Assembly: GCA_003486025.1 (NCBI GenBank)
Contig: DNHA01000016.1
Coordinates: 12,492-19,479, forward strand
Length of the DNA: 6,988 nt
DNA from: Micrococcaceae bacterium
Lineage (GTDB): Bacteria; Actinomycetota; Actinomycetes; Actinomycetales; Micrococcaceae
Direction: 5' to 3'
Numbering within the stretch: the first letter of the stretch is position 1; every line of letters starts with the position of its first letter. The notes under the pieces are model-generated. The model saw nothing but the letters and a program-made list of their open reading frames with translations, made no database searches and was not told the DNA's origin. Made by a program: the position numbers and the translations under genes. Below are positions 1 through 5,637 of the stretch, in pieces.

Positions 1-675
1 TATGCCGTGCGTAGCCTTGATGCCTACCCGCAGACTGCTCCGGCCAAGGAACTGCCGGTAGACGAAGCAGAGATTCAGGCGCTTCGTGACAAACTCGAAG
101 CACAGATCGCCGATTCTGACGACGGCTCAGGCGTAGCGACCTCTGGTGCTGTAGCGCCGGACGTTGATCTGGAAAAGTCCGATGACCTTTGGGTGGTGCC
201 CGAAGAGTGGAGTAGCCAGTTCGGCTCGGAGCAGGAACAGAATGCCACACATTTTAAAATGGCATTTGAAGTTGAGGGAGAGTCGCACGAGTTCTCCAGT
301 GAACAGCTGCCTCCGAATGAATACGACCAACTCTTTTCGATGCTGCGCGACGAGAACTTCTCCGGTGCCGCGCAAATCCTTCATGGACACACCGGGCTGC
401 CTGTCGAAGACCTCGAACGAATGATCTCGACCTCGCCAATGGCAGGACAAAGTTCGCACGGAAACGTTGCAGATTTCCGCTTTGAAGGTCAAGGCCCAGA
501 AGGTCCTGTGCACTTCGACGCAGCAGATCTCCCCGAACTAGAACGTGAAGCACTCTTTGATGCCATCGCCGATACCGATCTGGAACGGATGTCAGAGATT
601 ATCGTGCGGCACACACAACTGCCCGAAGATATTGTGCAAAATATGCTGCGCACCTTCGTGAAACGCAAAGACTGA
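1..675 (+). CDS. C-terminal part of an acidic protein with two ~61-residue repeats, function unknown
   Basis: The reading frame is open from the first base (codons TAT GCC GTG) to the TGA at 673-675. The GTG at 7 lacks a visible ribosome binding site, so I treat this as the 3' end of a longer gene. Residues are numbered from that GTG (222 aa). Residues 1-40 form a polar, probably helical stretch, and 41-80 are acidic, Gly/Ala/Ser-rich and probably disordered. Residues 82-142 and 156-216 align without gaps as two diverged copies of one unit. About 15 of 61 positions are identical, including the LP near the middle, a following LF, the HT-x-LP block and a late Met. No signal peptide, membrane segment or catalytic motif is visible in this part. 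I do not recognise the family. The gene is followed by a small gene with its own promoter, so the two are not clearly one operon. I am confident that it is coding, but the function is unknown. Confidence 0.8.
   Translation, partial: YAVRSLDAYPQTAPAKELPVDEAEIQALRDKLEAQIADSDDGSGVATSGAVAPDVDLEKSDDLWVVPEEWSSQFGSEQEQNATHFKMAFEVEGESHEFSSEQLPPNEYDQLFSMLRDENFSGAAQILHGHTGLPVEDLERMISTSPMAGQSSHGNVADFRFEGQGPEGPVHFDAADLPELEREALFDAIADTDLERMSEIIVRHTQLPEDIVQNMLRTFVKRKD
250..432 (+). repeat. Protein-level repeat unit 1 in the acidic protein
   Basis: This encodes residues 82-142 (counted from the GTG at 7). It aligns without gaps to 472-654: a short Phe-rich strand-like start, then xF-x4-LP, a helix with LF, and HT-x-LP followed by a helix containing Met. 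The DNA is not obviously repeated, so this is an old internal duplication. Confidence 0.55.
472..654 (+). repeat. Protein-level repeat unit 2 in the acidic protein
   Basis: This is the second copy of the ~61-residue unit (residues 156-216), separated from the first by a 13-residue linker rich in Ser, Gly and Met. It shares F, LP, LF, D, I, HT, LP, M and T at matching spacing with unit 1. It ends six residues before the stop codon. Confidence 0.55.
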
Positions 676-691
676 GTTTCGCATTTGAACG

Positions 692-720
692 TTGCTTCGG
701 TAGAAACAGTTGGTTATCGT
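692..720 (+). promoter_or_regulatory. Candidate promoter of the 52-residue gene
   Basis: TTGCTT (692-697) and TATCGT (715-720) are separated by exactly 17 bp. The -10 fits the actinobacterial TAnnnT pattern. It would start transcription near 727 and give a leader of about 40 nt that contains the GAAAGGA ribosome binding site. This is motif matching only. Confidence 0.4.
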
Positions 721-766
721 AAGGGACTACCGGCCTTGCGCCGTCGCTCACGAAAGGAACCTGGCC

Positions 767-925
767 ATGGAACCGAGTAATAAGAATACGGACCCGGCTG
801 TACCGCCCATCGGTGATGATGAAGGTCTGAACGAACAACATAATGCAGAAGAAGCGCGAAAACTGCGCGAAGCGGAAGAACGCATCAAAGAGGCCGCTCA
901 TGATGTGGAACGCGGTCTGAAATAA
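767..925 (+). CDS. Small charged protein of 52 residues, function unknown
   Basis: I chose the ATG at 767 because GAAAGGA (753-759) precedes it at good spacing. A TTG start at 710 would extend the frame by 19 residues, but it has no binding site and lies inside the proposed promoter. The product has two parts. Residues 1-24 are polar and rich in Asn, Pro and Asp and probably disordered. Residues 25-52 are Ala/Glu/Lys/Arg-rich and should form one amphipathic helix or short coiled coil. There is no signal peptide or membrane segment, so it is probably a soluble cytoplasmic protein. The unit has a candidate promoter upstream and a hairpin terminator directly after the stop, which supports a monocistronic gene. 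I do not recognise a family and infer no function. Confidence 0.6.
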   Translation: MEPSNKNTDPAVPPIGDDEGLNEQHNAEEARKLREAEERIKEAAHDVERGLK

Positions 926-931
926 AATTTT

Positions 932-977
932 GAAACCCCTGGACTGATGGCGATAAATGCCGAAGTCTGGGGGTTTC
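932..977 (+). terminator. Directional hairpin terminator after the 52-residue gene
   Basis: The left arm (932-945) and right arm (964-977) form 14 pairs when transcribed on the plus strand, two of them G-U wobbles in the middle (940/969 and 941/968). A further GGC/GCC stem (949-951 with 959-961) closes a 7-nt loop. On the minus strand the two wobbles become A-C mismatches, so the structure favours the plus direction. It starts 6 nt after the TAA. A weak T-rich tail (TTTCTGCGTTT) follows. Confidence 0.6.
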
Positions 978-1029
978 TGCGTTTAAGGCACCTCGGAACC
1001 ACATTGTGTGAACTGCCAATAGAAAAAGT

Positions 1030-1057
1030 AAAACCCCCTAGTTTCCTAGGGGGTTTT
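1030..1057 (-). terminator. Rho-independent terminator of tRNA-Ser(GCU)
   Basis: A perfect 12-bp stem (1030-1041 with 1046-1057) closes a 4-nt loop. It begins on the last base of the encoded CCA of the tRNA. Read on the minus strand the stem ends in TTTT followed by ACTTTTTCT, a good U-tract. On the plus strand the stem ends in TTTT but is followed by GGCGG, so termination in that direction should be weaker. Confidence 0.85.
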
Positions 1058-1148
1058 GGCGGACACGGGGAGATTCGAACTCCCGGTCGAGTTTAACCCC
1101 GACACTTCATTAGCAGTGAAGCCCATTCGGCCGCTCTGGCACGTATCC
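1057..1148 (-). tRNA. tRNA-Ser (anticodon GCU), CCA encoded
   Basis: The reverse complement begins GGATACGTG and folds as a class II tRNA. The 7-bp acceptor stem (GGATACG with CGTGTCC) has one U-G pair. The anticodon arm is CTTCA-CTGCTAA-TGAAG, giving anticodon GCU, which reads AGC and AGU codons. A long variable arm follows, typical of serine tRNAs, then a T arm with the TTCGAAT loop between GGGAG and CTCCC. The discriminator is G, as expected for Ser, and the 3' CCA is encoded (1057-1059). Without CCA the gene ends at 1060. It lies 63 bp downstream of the S9 peptidase stop on the same strand, so read-through transcription is possible. Confidence 0.96.
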
Positions 1149-1166
1149 ATCCGCTGTTTCCAGCAG

Positions 1167-1201
1167 AATCTAGCCTACCTGAACATAGCCGAGTGTTCCA
1201 A
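1167..1201 (-). promoter_or_regulatory. Possible promoter of tRNA-Ser(GCU)
   Basis: On the minus strand TTGGAA (1196-1201) and TAGGCT (1172-1177) are 18 bp apart. An overlapping TAGATT (1167-1172) is another possible -10. Either places the start of transcription about 10-17 nt before the mature tRNA 5' end, but neither is a strong match. Confidence 0.3.
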
Positions 1202-1211
1202 AACGAGGGTG

Positions 1212-3302
1212 TTAACGTACCTGTCGCCACAGGAATTCGTAGCTAGTAGCTAACATTCTCGCCGTGGAATCGTTATCTGTGGAGCCGGCATGTCCGCCAT
1301 TCTCGGGCTCATGGTATCGCACAGAGGAGATTCCCAGATCCATCATCTTTGCGGCCATCTTGCGCGCTTGTGAAGGACCCACACGGTCATCGGTGGTGGT
1401 AGTCCAGATCAGCGATGCAGGGTATTCCTCAATGGGATGCGGTTGATCAGTCAAACGGTGCAGCGGGGAAAAGCTGCGCAGAAACTCCCAGTCATCTGGA
1501 ACATCTGGGTCTCCGTACTCAGCTATCCACGAATGCCCAGCAGCGAGCTGTGTATAGCGGCGCATATCCAGCAGTGGTACCCCGCAGGAGATGGCACCAA
1601 ACAACTGTGGGTAGCCGGTGATCATATTGCCCATCAGCAAACCACCATTGGAGCGACCGGTGGCTGCGAGGCGTTCGCGTTTGGTCACACCTCGGGTCAC
1701 TAGGTCTTCGGCAATGGCAGCGAAGTCCTCATAGGCACGGTGTCGCTTTTCGCGTAAAGCCGCCCGGTGCCACTCGGGCCCATATTCCCCGCCGCCGCGA
1801 ATATTCGCCATGACATATACAGGACGCCGCCCATTGGCTGAGCGCTTGTTCAACCAGCCAACTCCCATGGCAGGGGAGTACCCAGGAGTCATGCTGTGTT
1901 GGAAGCCTCCGTAGCCATCCATCAATACCGAATTTTCGCCGTCGAGTTCCAGCTGCGCATCGGCGATCTGGAAATATGGAACACGCGTACCATCTTTTGA
2001 ACGCGCAAAATGTTGGGTCACCTCGAAGCCGCTGGCATCAAATCGTTCTGGTGAACGCTTCAGCACCGTCGCCGGTTCGCCAACAGAACCGCGCAGCAGC
2101 GTGGTCGGGGTGGTGAAACCAGTAATAGTCATCCAATAGTCGTCGGCCGTTGCTGCATCCTCATCGTCCACCGAACTCACCGATACGCTGAGCATCGGGT
2201 CTTCCATCGGCAGCGTGGACTGCGCAAAATTGTTGTGCAGGTCAAAGACCAAAATCTGGGCGGCGACATCATGGAGCACCGAGACGAGTAAATAATTGGC
2301 GGTGAAGTCCAGTCCTTGCAAGGAAGTTTTTGCATCTGGGGCGAACACCACCTGTGCAATGCGTCCATCGGCTAAGAAATCAGCGAGGTGACTCAATGCC
2401 AGGGAGCCTGCCGGGATCAGCTGGCCCTGATGCGTCCAATCGGTCTGTGGAGCAAAGAGTACCCATTGGCGGTGCAGACTGACCTGAACATCGGTGGGCA
2501 CCTCAATTTGGTGGTGTGTTCCGTCGACAATAATGCCGGTGTGGGAGTTGTAAAAGTCGATGGCGTCAGTGGTGACAATACGTTCAAAACCCGGGGTTGA
2601 GTCGTAATAACAAAATGCCGCCACGTGTTCCTGATCAACTTCAAAAACAACGTTGGCGTCGGCTAGCGTTGCGCCGCGGGTTAGCTCCCGTGCTGTGGAA
2701 GCGTAGGTGGACCGTGTCGTATTGGTTTCATCGGTGGCCGAGGTGACAAGCAAGGTGTCTTCATCGATCCAGCTAGCGGAGGTTTTAGCTACTGCAAGGT
2801 CAAATCCGTCGTCGATGAAGCGTAGATTTTCCAGGTCGAATTCGCGAATTCTCACCTGGTCTCCACCGTCGGGACTCAACCTGATCAGAGCTTTACGGTG
2901 GGGTTCACCGGGTGTGGGGCGCAGGAATGAAGAGCCTGCGAAATGCCATTGTGCGCCCTGTGCAGTGGCGTACTGATCCATATCGAGTAGTAGCTCCCAA
3001 ACAGGGCTCTCGCTGCAGTAGGAGTCCCACGTGGTGCGCCGCCAGATTCCCAGCCGATGCTCGGCATCACGCCAAAAATTGTAGTAGAAGTCGCCACGTT
3101 TGGTGACCATCGCAATGCGGTCCGTCGAATCCAGGACTTCACGGATAGCCTCAACACTCTGGGCGTAGTCTGCATCGTGGAGTTCTTCCTCCGTTCGCTG
3201 AGTCTGGGAGCGTACCCAAGCCAGGGCGGCAGCATCATGGATGCCTTCGAGCCAAGCGTATTGATCTGTCGTTGCCAGAGAGCCGGAGGAGAATGAAGTC
3301 AT
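1212..3302 (-). CDS. Prolyl oligopeptidase family serine peptidase (S9A-like)
   Basis: This 696-residue protein has the usual length of a prolyl oligopeptidase. These cytoplasmic enzymes cut short peptides, typically after proline, and the lack of a signal peptide agrees. The N-terminus has the family signature around DQYAWLEG (13-20). Residues of about 70-410 should form the beta-propeller that limits access to small substrates, and the catalytic alpha/beta-hydrolase domain follows. Visible signatures are the SKDGTRVPYF entry (435-444), the oxyanion Tyr464 in YGGF, the NIRGGGEYG block (500-508), nucleophile Ser551 in GRSNGG, Asp638 in DDRV and His671 in GGHAG. All triad residues are present and the frame is intact, so it should be active. 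Cleavage specificity (prolyl oligopeptidase versus oligopeptidase B-like) is inferred, not shown. The ATG at 3302 has no Shine-Dalgarno sequence; see the leaderless promoter entry. It is divergent from the FAD/NAD(P)-binding gene. Confidence 0.95.
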   Translation of the reverse strand: MTSFSSGSLATTDQYAWLEGIHDAAALAWVRSQTQRTEEELHDADYAQSVEAIREVLDSTDRIAMVTKRGDFYYNFWRDAEHRLGIWRRTTWDSYCSESPVWELLLDMDQYATAQGAQWHFAGSSFLRPTPGEPHRKALIRLSPDGGDQVRIREFDLENLRFIDDGFDLAVAKTSASWIDEDTLLVTSATDETNTTRSTYASTARELTRGATLADANVVFEVDQEHVAAFCYYDSTPGFERIVTTDAIDFYNSHTGIIVDGTHHQIEVPTDVQVSLHRQWVLFAPQTDWTHQGQLIPAGSLALSHLADFLADGRIAQVVFAPDAKTSLQGLDFTANYLLVSVLHDVAAQILVFDLHNNFAQSTLPMEDPMLSVSVSSVDDEDAATADDYWMTITGFTTPTTLLRGSVGEPATVLKRSPERFDASGFEVTQHFARSKDGTRVPYFQIADAQLELDGENSVLMDGYGGFQHSMTPGYSPAMGVGWLNKRSANGRRPVYVMANIRGGGEYGPEWHRAALREKRHRAYEDFAAIAEDLVTRGVTKRERLAATGRSNGGLLMGNMITGYPQLFGAISCGVPLLDMRRYTQLAAGHSWIAEYGDPDVPDDWEFLRSFSPLHRLTDQPHPIEEYPASLIWTTTTDDRVGPSQARKMAAKMMDLGISSVRYHEPENGGHAGSTDNDSTARMLATSYEFLWRQVR

Positions 3303-3314
3303 AAACCCAGTCTA
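3302..3314 (-). promoter_or_regulatory. -10 element of a probable leaderless promoter for the S9 peptidase
   Basis: On the minus strand TAGACT (3309-3314, TAnnnT pattern) is followed by six bases, GGGTTT, and then the ATG at 3302-3300. This spacing puts the transcription start on or next to the A of the ATG. The absence of any purine-rich binding site before the ATG agrees with leaderless translation, which is common in actinobacteria. The -35 region is weak (GTTCTT at 17 bp). Confidence 0.5.
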
Positions 3315-3410
3315 TGCATTGGATCGGGGAGAAGAACCGGTCACATGGTACGCGGCAGGTTCTGCGCAGTTGCTGCAGAGATAGCCCCGGAGCAAACACA
3401 AGAATTTGCC

Positions 3411-3443
3411 AGGAGGTAATAATCTTGGAAGGTGAGCATCTTG
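3411..3443 (+). promoter_or_regulatory. Duplicated ribosome binding site and TTG start before the FAD/NAD(P)-binding gene
   Basis: The segments 3411-3427 (AGGAGGTAATAATCTTG) and 3427-3443 (GGAAGGTGAGCATCTTG) match at 12 of 17 positions with a 16-bp offset. Each contains an SD-like motif and a TTG at equivalent, good spacing. The second TTG (3441) opens the long gene. The first (3425) is in another frame and stops after 29 codons at 3514. A GTG at 3432 is in frame with the gene, but it sits 14 nt after the first SD, which is too far. Confidence 0.5.
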
Positions 3444-5450
3444 TCGGAAGAAACCCAGCCGCAGTACAACATCGCTATCATTGGTGCCGGTCCACGTGGT
3501 ACCAGCGTCATTGAACGCCTTGCCAAACTGGCCATCAAAGTACCTGAACTGGCAACGAAGGTGCGCGTGACCGTATTTGACCCATACCGTCCAGGTTCAG
3601 GTCACGTATGGAGCCCTAAACAGTCTCCGCACTTTCTGATGAATACACCCGCCTCATTCCCTACGGTGGCTCCCGAACGAGTCGTGACCGAGCCTGGACT
3701 TAGCTTCCAGCAGTTTGTTGACAACCATGGCGACGGGCGTCCCTTGGACGAACGGCAAGCTGCGGCCTTACGCAATACTCGCCGCGGCACCTATCCGCCA
3801 CGAGCAATCTACGGTTGCTACCTAGAGCATGTATACGACTCCTGTGTTCAGGTACTCGACGCACATCCAAACATTGTGGTGAATTACGTTCGTGCCGAAG
3901 TCATCGCGGTTCGACCGCAACGTATTGGATACCAACTCGAGTACGAGGTTTCGGCTCCTGCCAGTCACAGTACCGAACAACTAACCGTCGATACTGTAGT
4001 CCTGGCTTTAGGCCACCAAAGCTCTGAATTGAACCCTTGGCAAAAACAGTTGCAACGCGCTGCGGAACAGGCAGCAGCCATTTATCTGCCTCCCGCTGTG
4101 CCAGCTGACGTTGACTACTCGAATTTCCGAGCAGGCGAGCCTGCACTCCTTCGTGGCATGGGACTTAATTTCTTCGACGGAATGGCAGAGCTGACCCTGG
4201 GACGTGGCGGAATCTTCAAAGAAGTCAGTGATGAGCCTGGGCAACGCTTTGAATACATTGCCTCGGGACAAGAACCGCAACTCATTGCAGCTTCGCGTCG
4301 CGGAACACCGTATTGGGGCAAACCAGTAGTCGAAGAATTCATCCCAGACGAAATCATTCTGCGCTTTTTCCATGCCGAGGATCTGATTAGCAAGGTCGTC
4401 GAAGCGCGTCACTCAAACCCAGAAGCAACCTTAAGTTTCTCCCGGCATATCTGGCCGCAGCTACACCGCGATATTCTGTGGGCATACTACTCACAATGTG
4501 CGAGTCTCGAAGCCGCCAACCCAGCCAGGGACACTACGGCATTCCTGGCTGGAGTGGAAGATATCCTCGAAGCGGAGCACCACGAAGGAAATCAAGTATG
4601 GCTTAGCGAATTGCGTACCTACATTGAGCAATTCGCACATCTACGCTGGTTAGATATTCCATCACTAGCTCGACCGTTTGACCAGATTGGTTTTGGTTCT
4701 CACGAGGAGTATCAACAAGCAGTGAGAGAGTATCTGGCCGGCAATGCTCGGCATAGCACTGGGGGACTGGCCGACCCACTGTCACGGGCAATTATGACTA
4801 TGAACGCAGGGCGTATGGTGATCAAGGATTTGGTCACTAAGGGGATCTTGGACGAACAGTCGCGGATTGAAGAGGTCCAGGCCCACTTCGAACCACTGGT
4901 CGAGGGGTTGTCTTCCGGTCCGCCCCTTGAAAGGATCGAACAGCTGCTGGCGCTGTCGCGCGCCTCACTGGTTCACTTCATTGGTCCCGAACCGGAATTT
5001 GGTTTTGACGATCTGAGCGGTAAATTCACTGCCTCCTCGCCATGGGTAGATACTGACATCTACGAAGCCAAAGTGTTATGTGAAGCAATGATGCCAGCCA
5101 ACCGGGTCATGCAAAACAACACAGCGCTGATTACTCAACTTCTAGCGGACAAGGTGGCACGTGCGCATACCTGGCGCAATGCCGAAGGTGAGCAAATGAC
5201 AGGGTCTGGGTTTGATGTTGTAGGGGAGCCCTATCGCCTGATCAACGGAGAAGGGTTGGCCCACCGCGGAATCTTTGTCCTCGGGCTGCAACTATCATCC
5301 GCACAGTGGGGCACTGCCATTGCGGCTCAAGCAGGAGACACCACGGATCCTGCGGCGCAAACCCTGCGTGATGCGGAACAAATAGTCATTGAAATCGGGC
5401 GTATGGCCGGAGTCAATTTGGAGGAGCTCTTGGCAGGAAGCGCTAAATAA
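3441..5450 (+). CDS. FAD/NAD(P)-binding protein (NAD_binding_9-type flavoprotein)
   Basis: I chose TTG at 3441 (669 aa) because AAGGTGA lies at good spacing; GTG at 3432 adds three residues. The N-terminus is a Rossmann dinucleotide-binding fold: a beta strand then GAGPRG (15-20) and a helix, the classic FAD ADP-binding motif. Further family features are PGSGHVW (51-57), LALGH at the end of the first domain (188-192), RGMGLNFFDG (238-247), SRRGTPYWGKP (285-295) and a C-terminal FVLGLQ block (612-617) that resembles the FAD-closing motif of flavin-dependent oxidoreductases. The middle, about 310-560, is helical and has no motif I recognise. The family includes uncharacterised actinobacterial proteins and resembles N-hydroxylating flavin monooxygenases. 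The substrate cannot be read from the sequence. The protein should be cytoplasmic, as there is no signal peptide. It is divergently arranged with the S9 peptidase and ends at a strong hairpin. No convincing promoter was found in 3303-3410. Confidence 0.85.
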   Translation: MSEETQPQYNIAIIGAGPRGTSVIERLAKLAIKVPELATKVRVTVFDPYRPGSGHVWSPKQSPHFLMNTPASFPTVAPERVVTEPGLSFQQFVDNHGDGRPLDERQAAALRNTRRGTYPPRAIYGCYLEHVYDSCVQVLDAHPNIVVNYVRAEVIAVRPQRIGYQLEYEVSAPASHSTEQLTVDTVVLALGHQSSELNPWQKQLQRAAEQAAAIYLPPAVPADVDYSNFRAGEPALLRGMGLNFFDGMAELTLGRGGIFKEVSDEPGQRFEYIASGQEPQLIAASRRGTPYWGKPVVEEFIPDEIILRFFHAEDLISKVVEARHSNPEATLSFSRHIWPQLHRDILWAYYSQCASLEAANPARDTTAFLAGVEDILEAEHHEGNQVWLSELRTYIEQFAHLRWLDIPSLARPFDQIGFGSHEEYQQAVREYLAGNARHSTGGLADPLSRAIMTMNAGRMVIKDLVTKGILDEQSRIEEVQAHFEPLVEGLSSGPPLERIEQLLALSRASLVHFIGPEPEFGFDDLSGKFTASSPWVDTDIYEAKVLCEAMMPANRVMQNNTALITQLLADKVARAHTWRNAEGEQMTGSGFDVVGEPYRLINGEGLAHRGIFVLGLQLSSAQWGTAIAAQAGDTTDPAAQTLRDAEQIVIEIGRMAGVNLEELLAGSAK

Positions 5451-5453
5451 GAA

Positions 5454-5493
5454 AGTCTGGGCTGGTAGATCATTTGATCTACCAGCCCAGACT
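5454..5493. terminator. Bidirectional terminator between the flavoprotein gene and tRNA-Ser(UGA)
   Basis: A perfect 18-bp stem (5454-5471 with 5476-5493) closes an ATTT loop. It starts 4 nt after the flavoprotein stop codon and ends 7 nt from the 3' end of the convergent tRNA, so it can serve both. On the minus strand it is followed by TTCTTATTTAG, a fair U-tract. On the plus strand it is followed by GTTACGCGG, which is poor, so it probably works best for the tRNA. Confidence 0.8.
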
Positions 5494-5499
5494 GTTACG

Positions 5500-5587
5500 C
5501 GGATGGTAAGAGATTTGAACTCTTGGTACGGGGTTACCGCACACTGGTTTTCAAGACCAGCTCCTTAGGCCGCTCGGACAACCATCC
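5500..5587 (-). tRNA. tRNA-Ser (anticodon UGA), CCA not encoded
   Basis: The reverse complement starts GGATGGTTGTCCGAGCGGCC and folds as a class II serine tRNA. The acceptor stem GGATGGT pairs perfectly with ACCATCC. The anticodon arm CTGGT-CTTGAAA-ACCAG gives UGA, which reads UCA and other UCN codons. A long variable arm and a T arm (AAGAG-TTCAAAT-CTCTT) follow, and the discriminator is G. The bases after it are CGT, so the CCA must be added by CCA-adding enzyme, unlike the other tRNA-Ser in this window. Confidence 0.96.
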
Positions 5588-5597
5588 AACCCGAAAA

Positions 5598-5603
5598 ATT
5601 ATA
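5598..5603 (-). promoter_or_regulatory. -10 box of the tRNA-Ser(UGA) promoter
   Basis: The minus strand reads a perfect TATAAT here, 10 nt before the mature tRNA 5' end, so the primary transcript would carry a leader of only a few nucleotides. No good -35 is visible at 16-18 bp. Confidence 0.6.
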
Positions 5604-5607
5604 CGCT
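5602..5607 (+). promoter_or_regulatory. Possible -10 box of the quinone oxidoreductase gene
   Basis: TACGCT fits TAnnnT. Transcription from near 5613 would give a leader of about 25 nt carrying the GAGAGGA site (5621-5627) before the ATG at 5638. It overlaps the opposite-strand TATAAT of the tRNA. No -35 is convincing, so this is a weak call. Confidence 0.25.
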
Positions 5608-5637
5608 ATGAACAAGCCAAGAGAGGAATCGACTCAG

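Noticed and set aside
1056..1253. Plus-strand ORF of 65 codons over tRNA-Ser(GCU)
   Set aside because: It lies across the tRNA gene and into the end of the peptidase gene on the other strand, and has no ribosome binding site.
3370..3398. TTGCTG as a -35 box for the flavoprotein gene
   Set aside because: At 17 bp the -10 would be CAAACA, which does not fit TAnnnT, and no better partner is visible, so no promoter is claimed.
3499..3506. TGGTACCA as a second GntR-type operator
   Set aside because: It lacks the 3-base spacer between half sites and lies inside the flavoprotein coding region; probably chance.
3314..3514. Plus-strand ORF of 66 codons in the divergent intergenic region
   Set aside because: The upstream part has no start with a binding site and no recognisable sequence. 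Only its last 29 codons follow a good SD, and I report that as the duplicated start region, not as a gene.
4008..4412. Minus-strand ORF of 134 codons inside the flavoprotein gene
   Set aside because: It is a frame shadow of a well-supported gene with family motifs, has no recognisable domain, and its product is rich in Cys, Arg and Ser typical of antisense frames.
1057..5587. Genomic island between the two tRNA-Ser genes
   Set aside because: No integrase, transposase or duplicated tRNA end is visible, and both genes in between encode ordinary housekeeping-type enzymes with no clear compositional shift.
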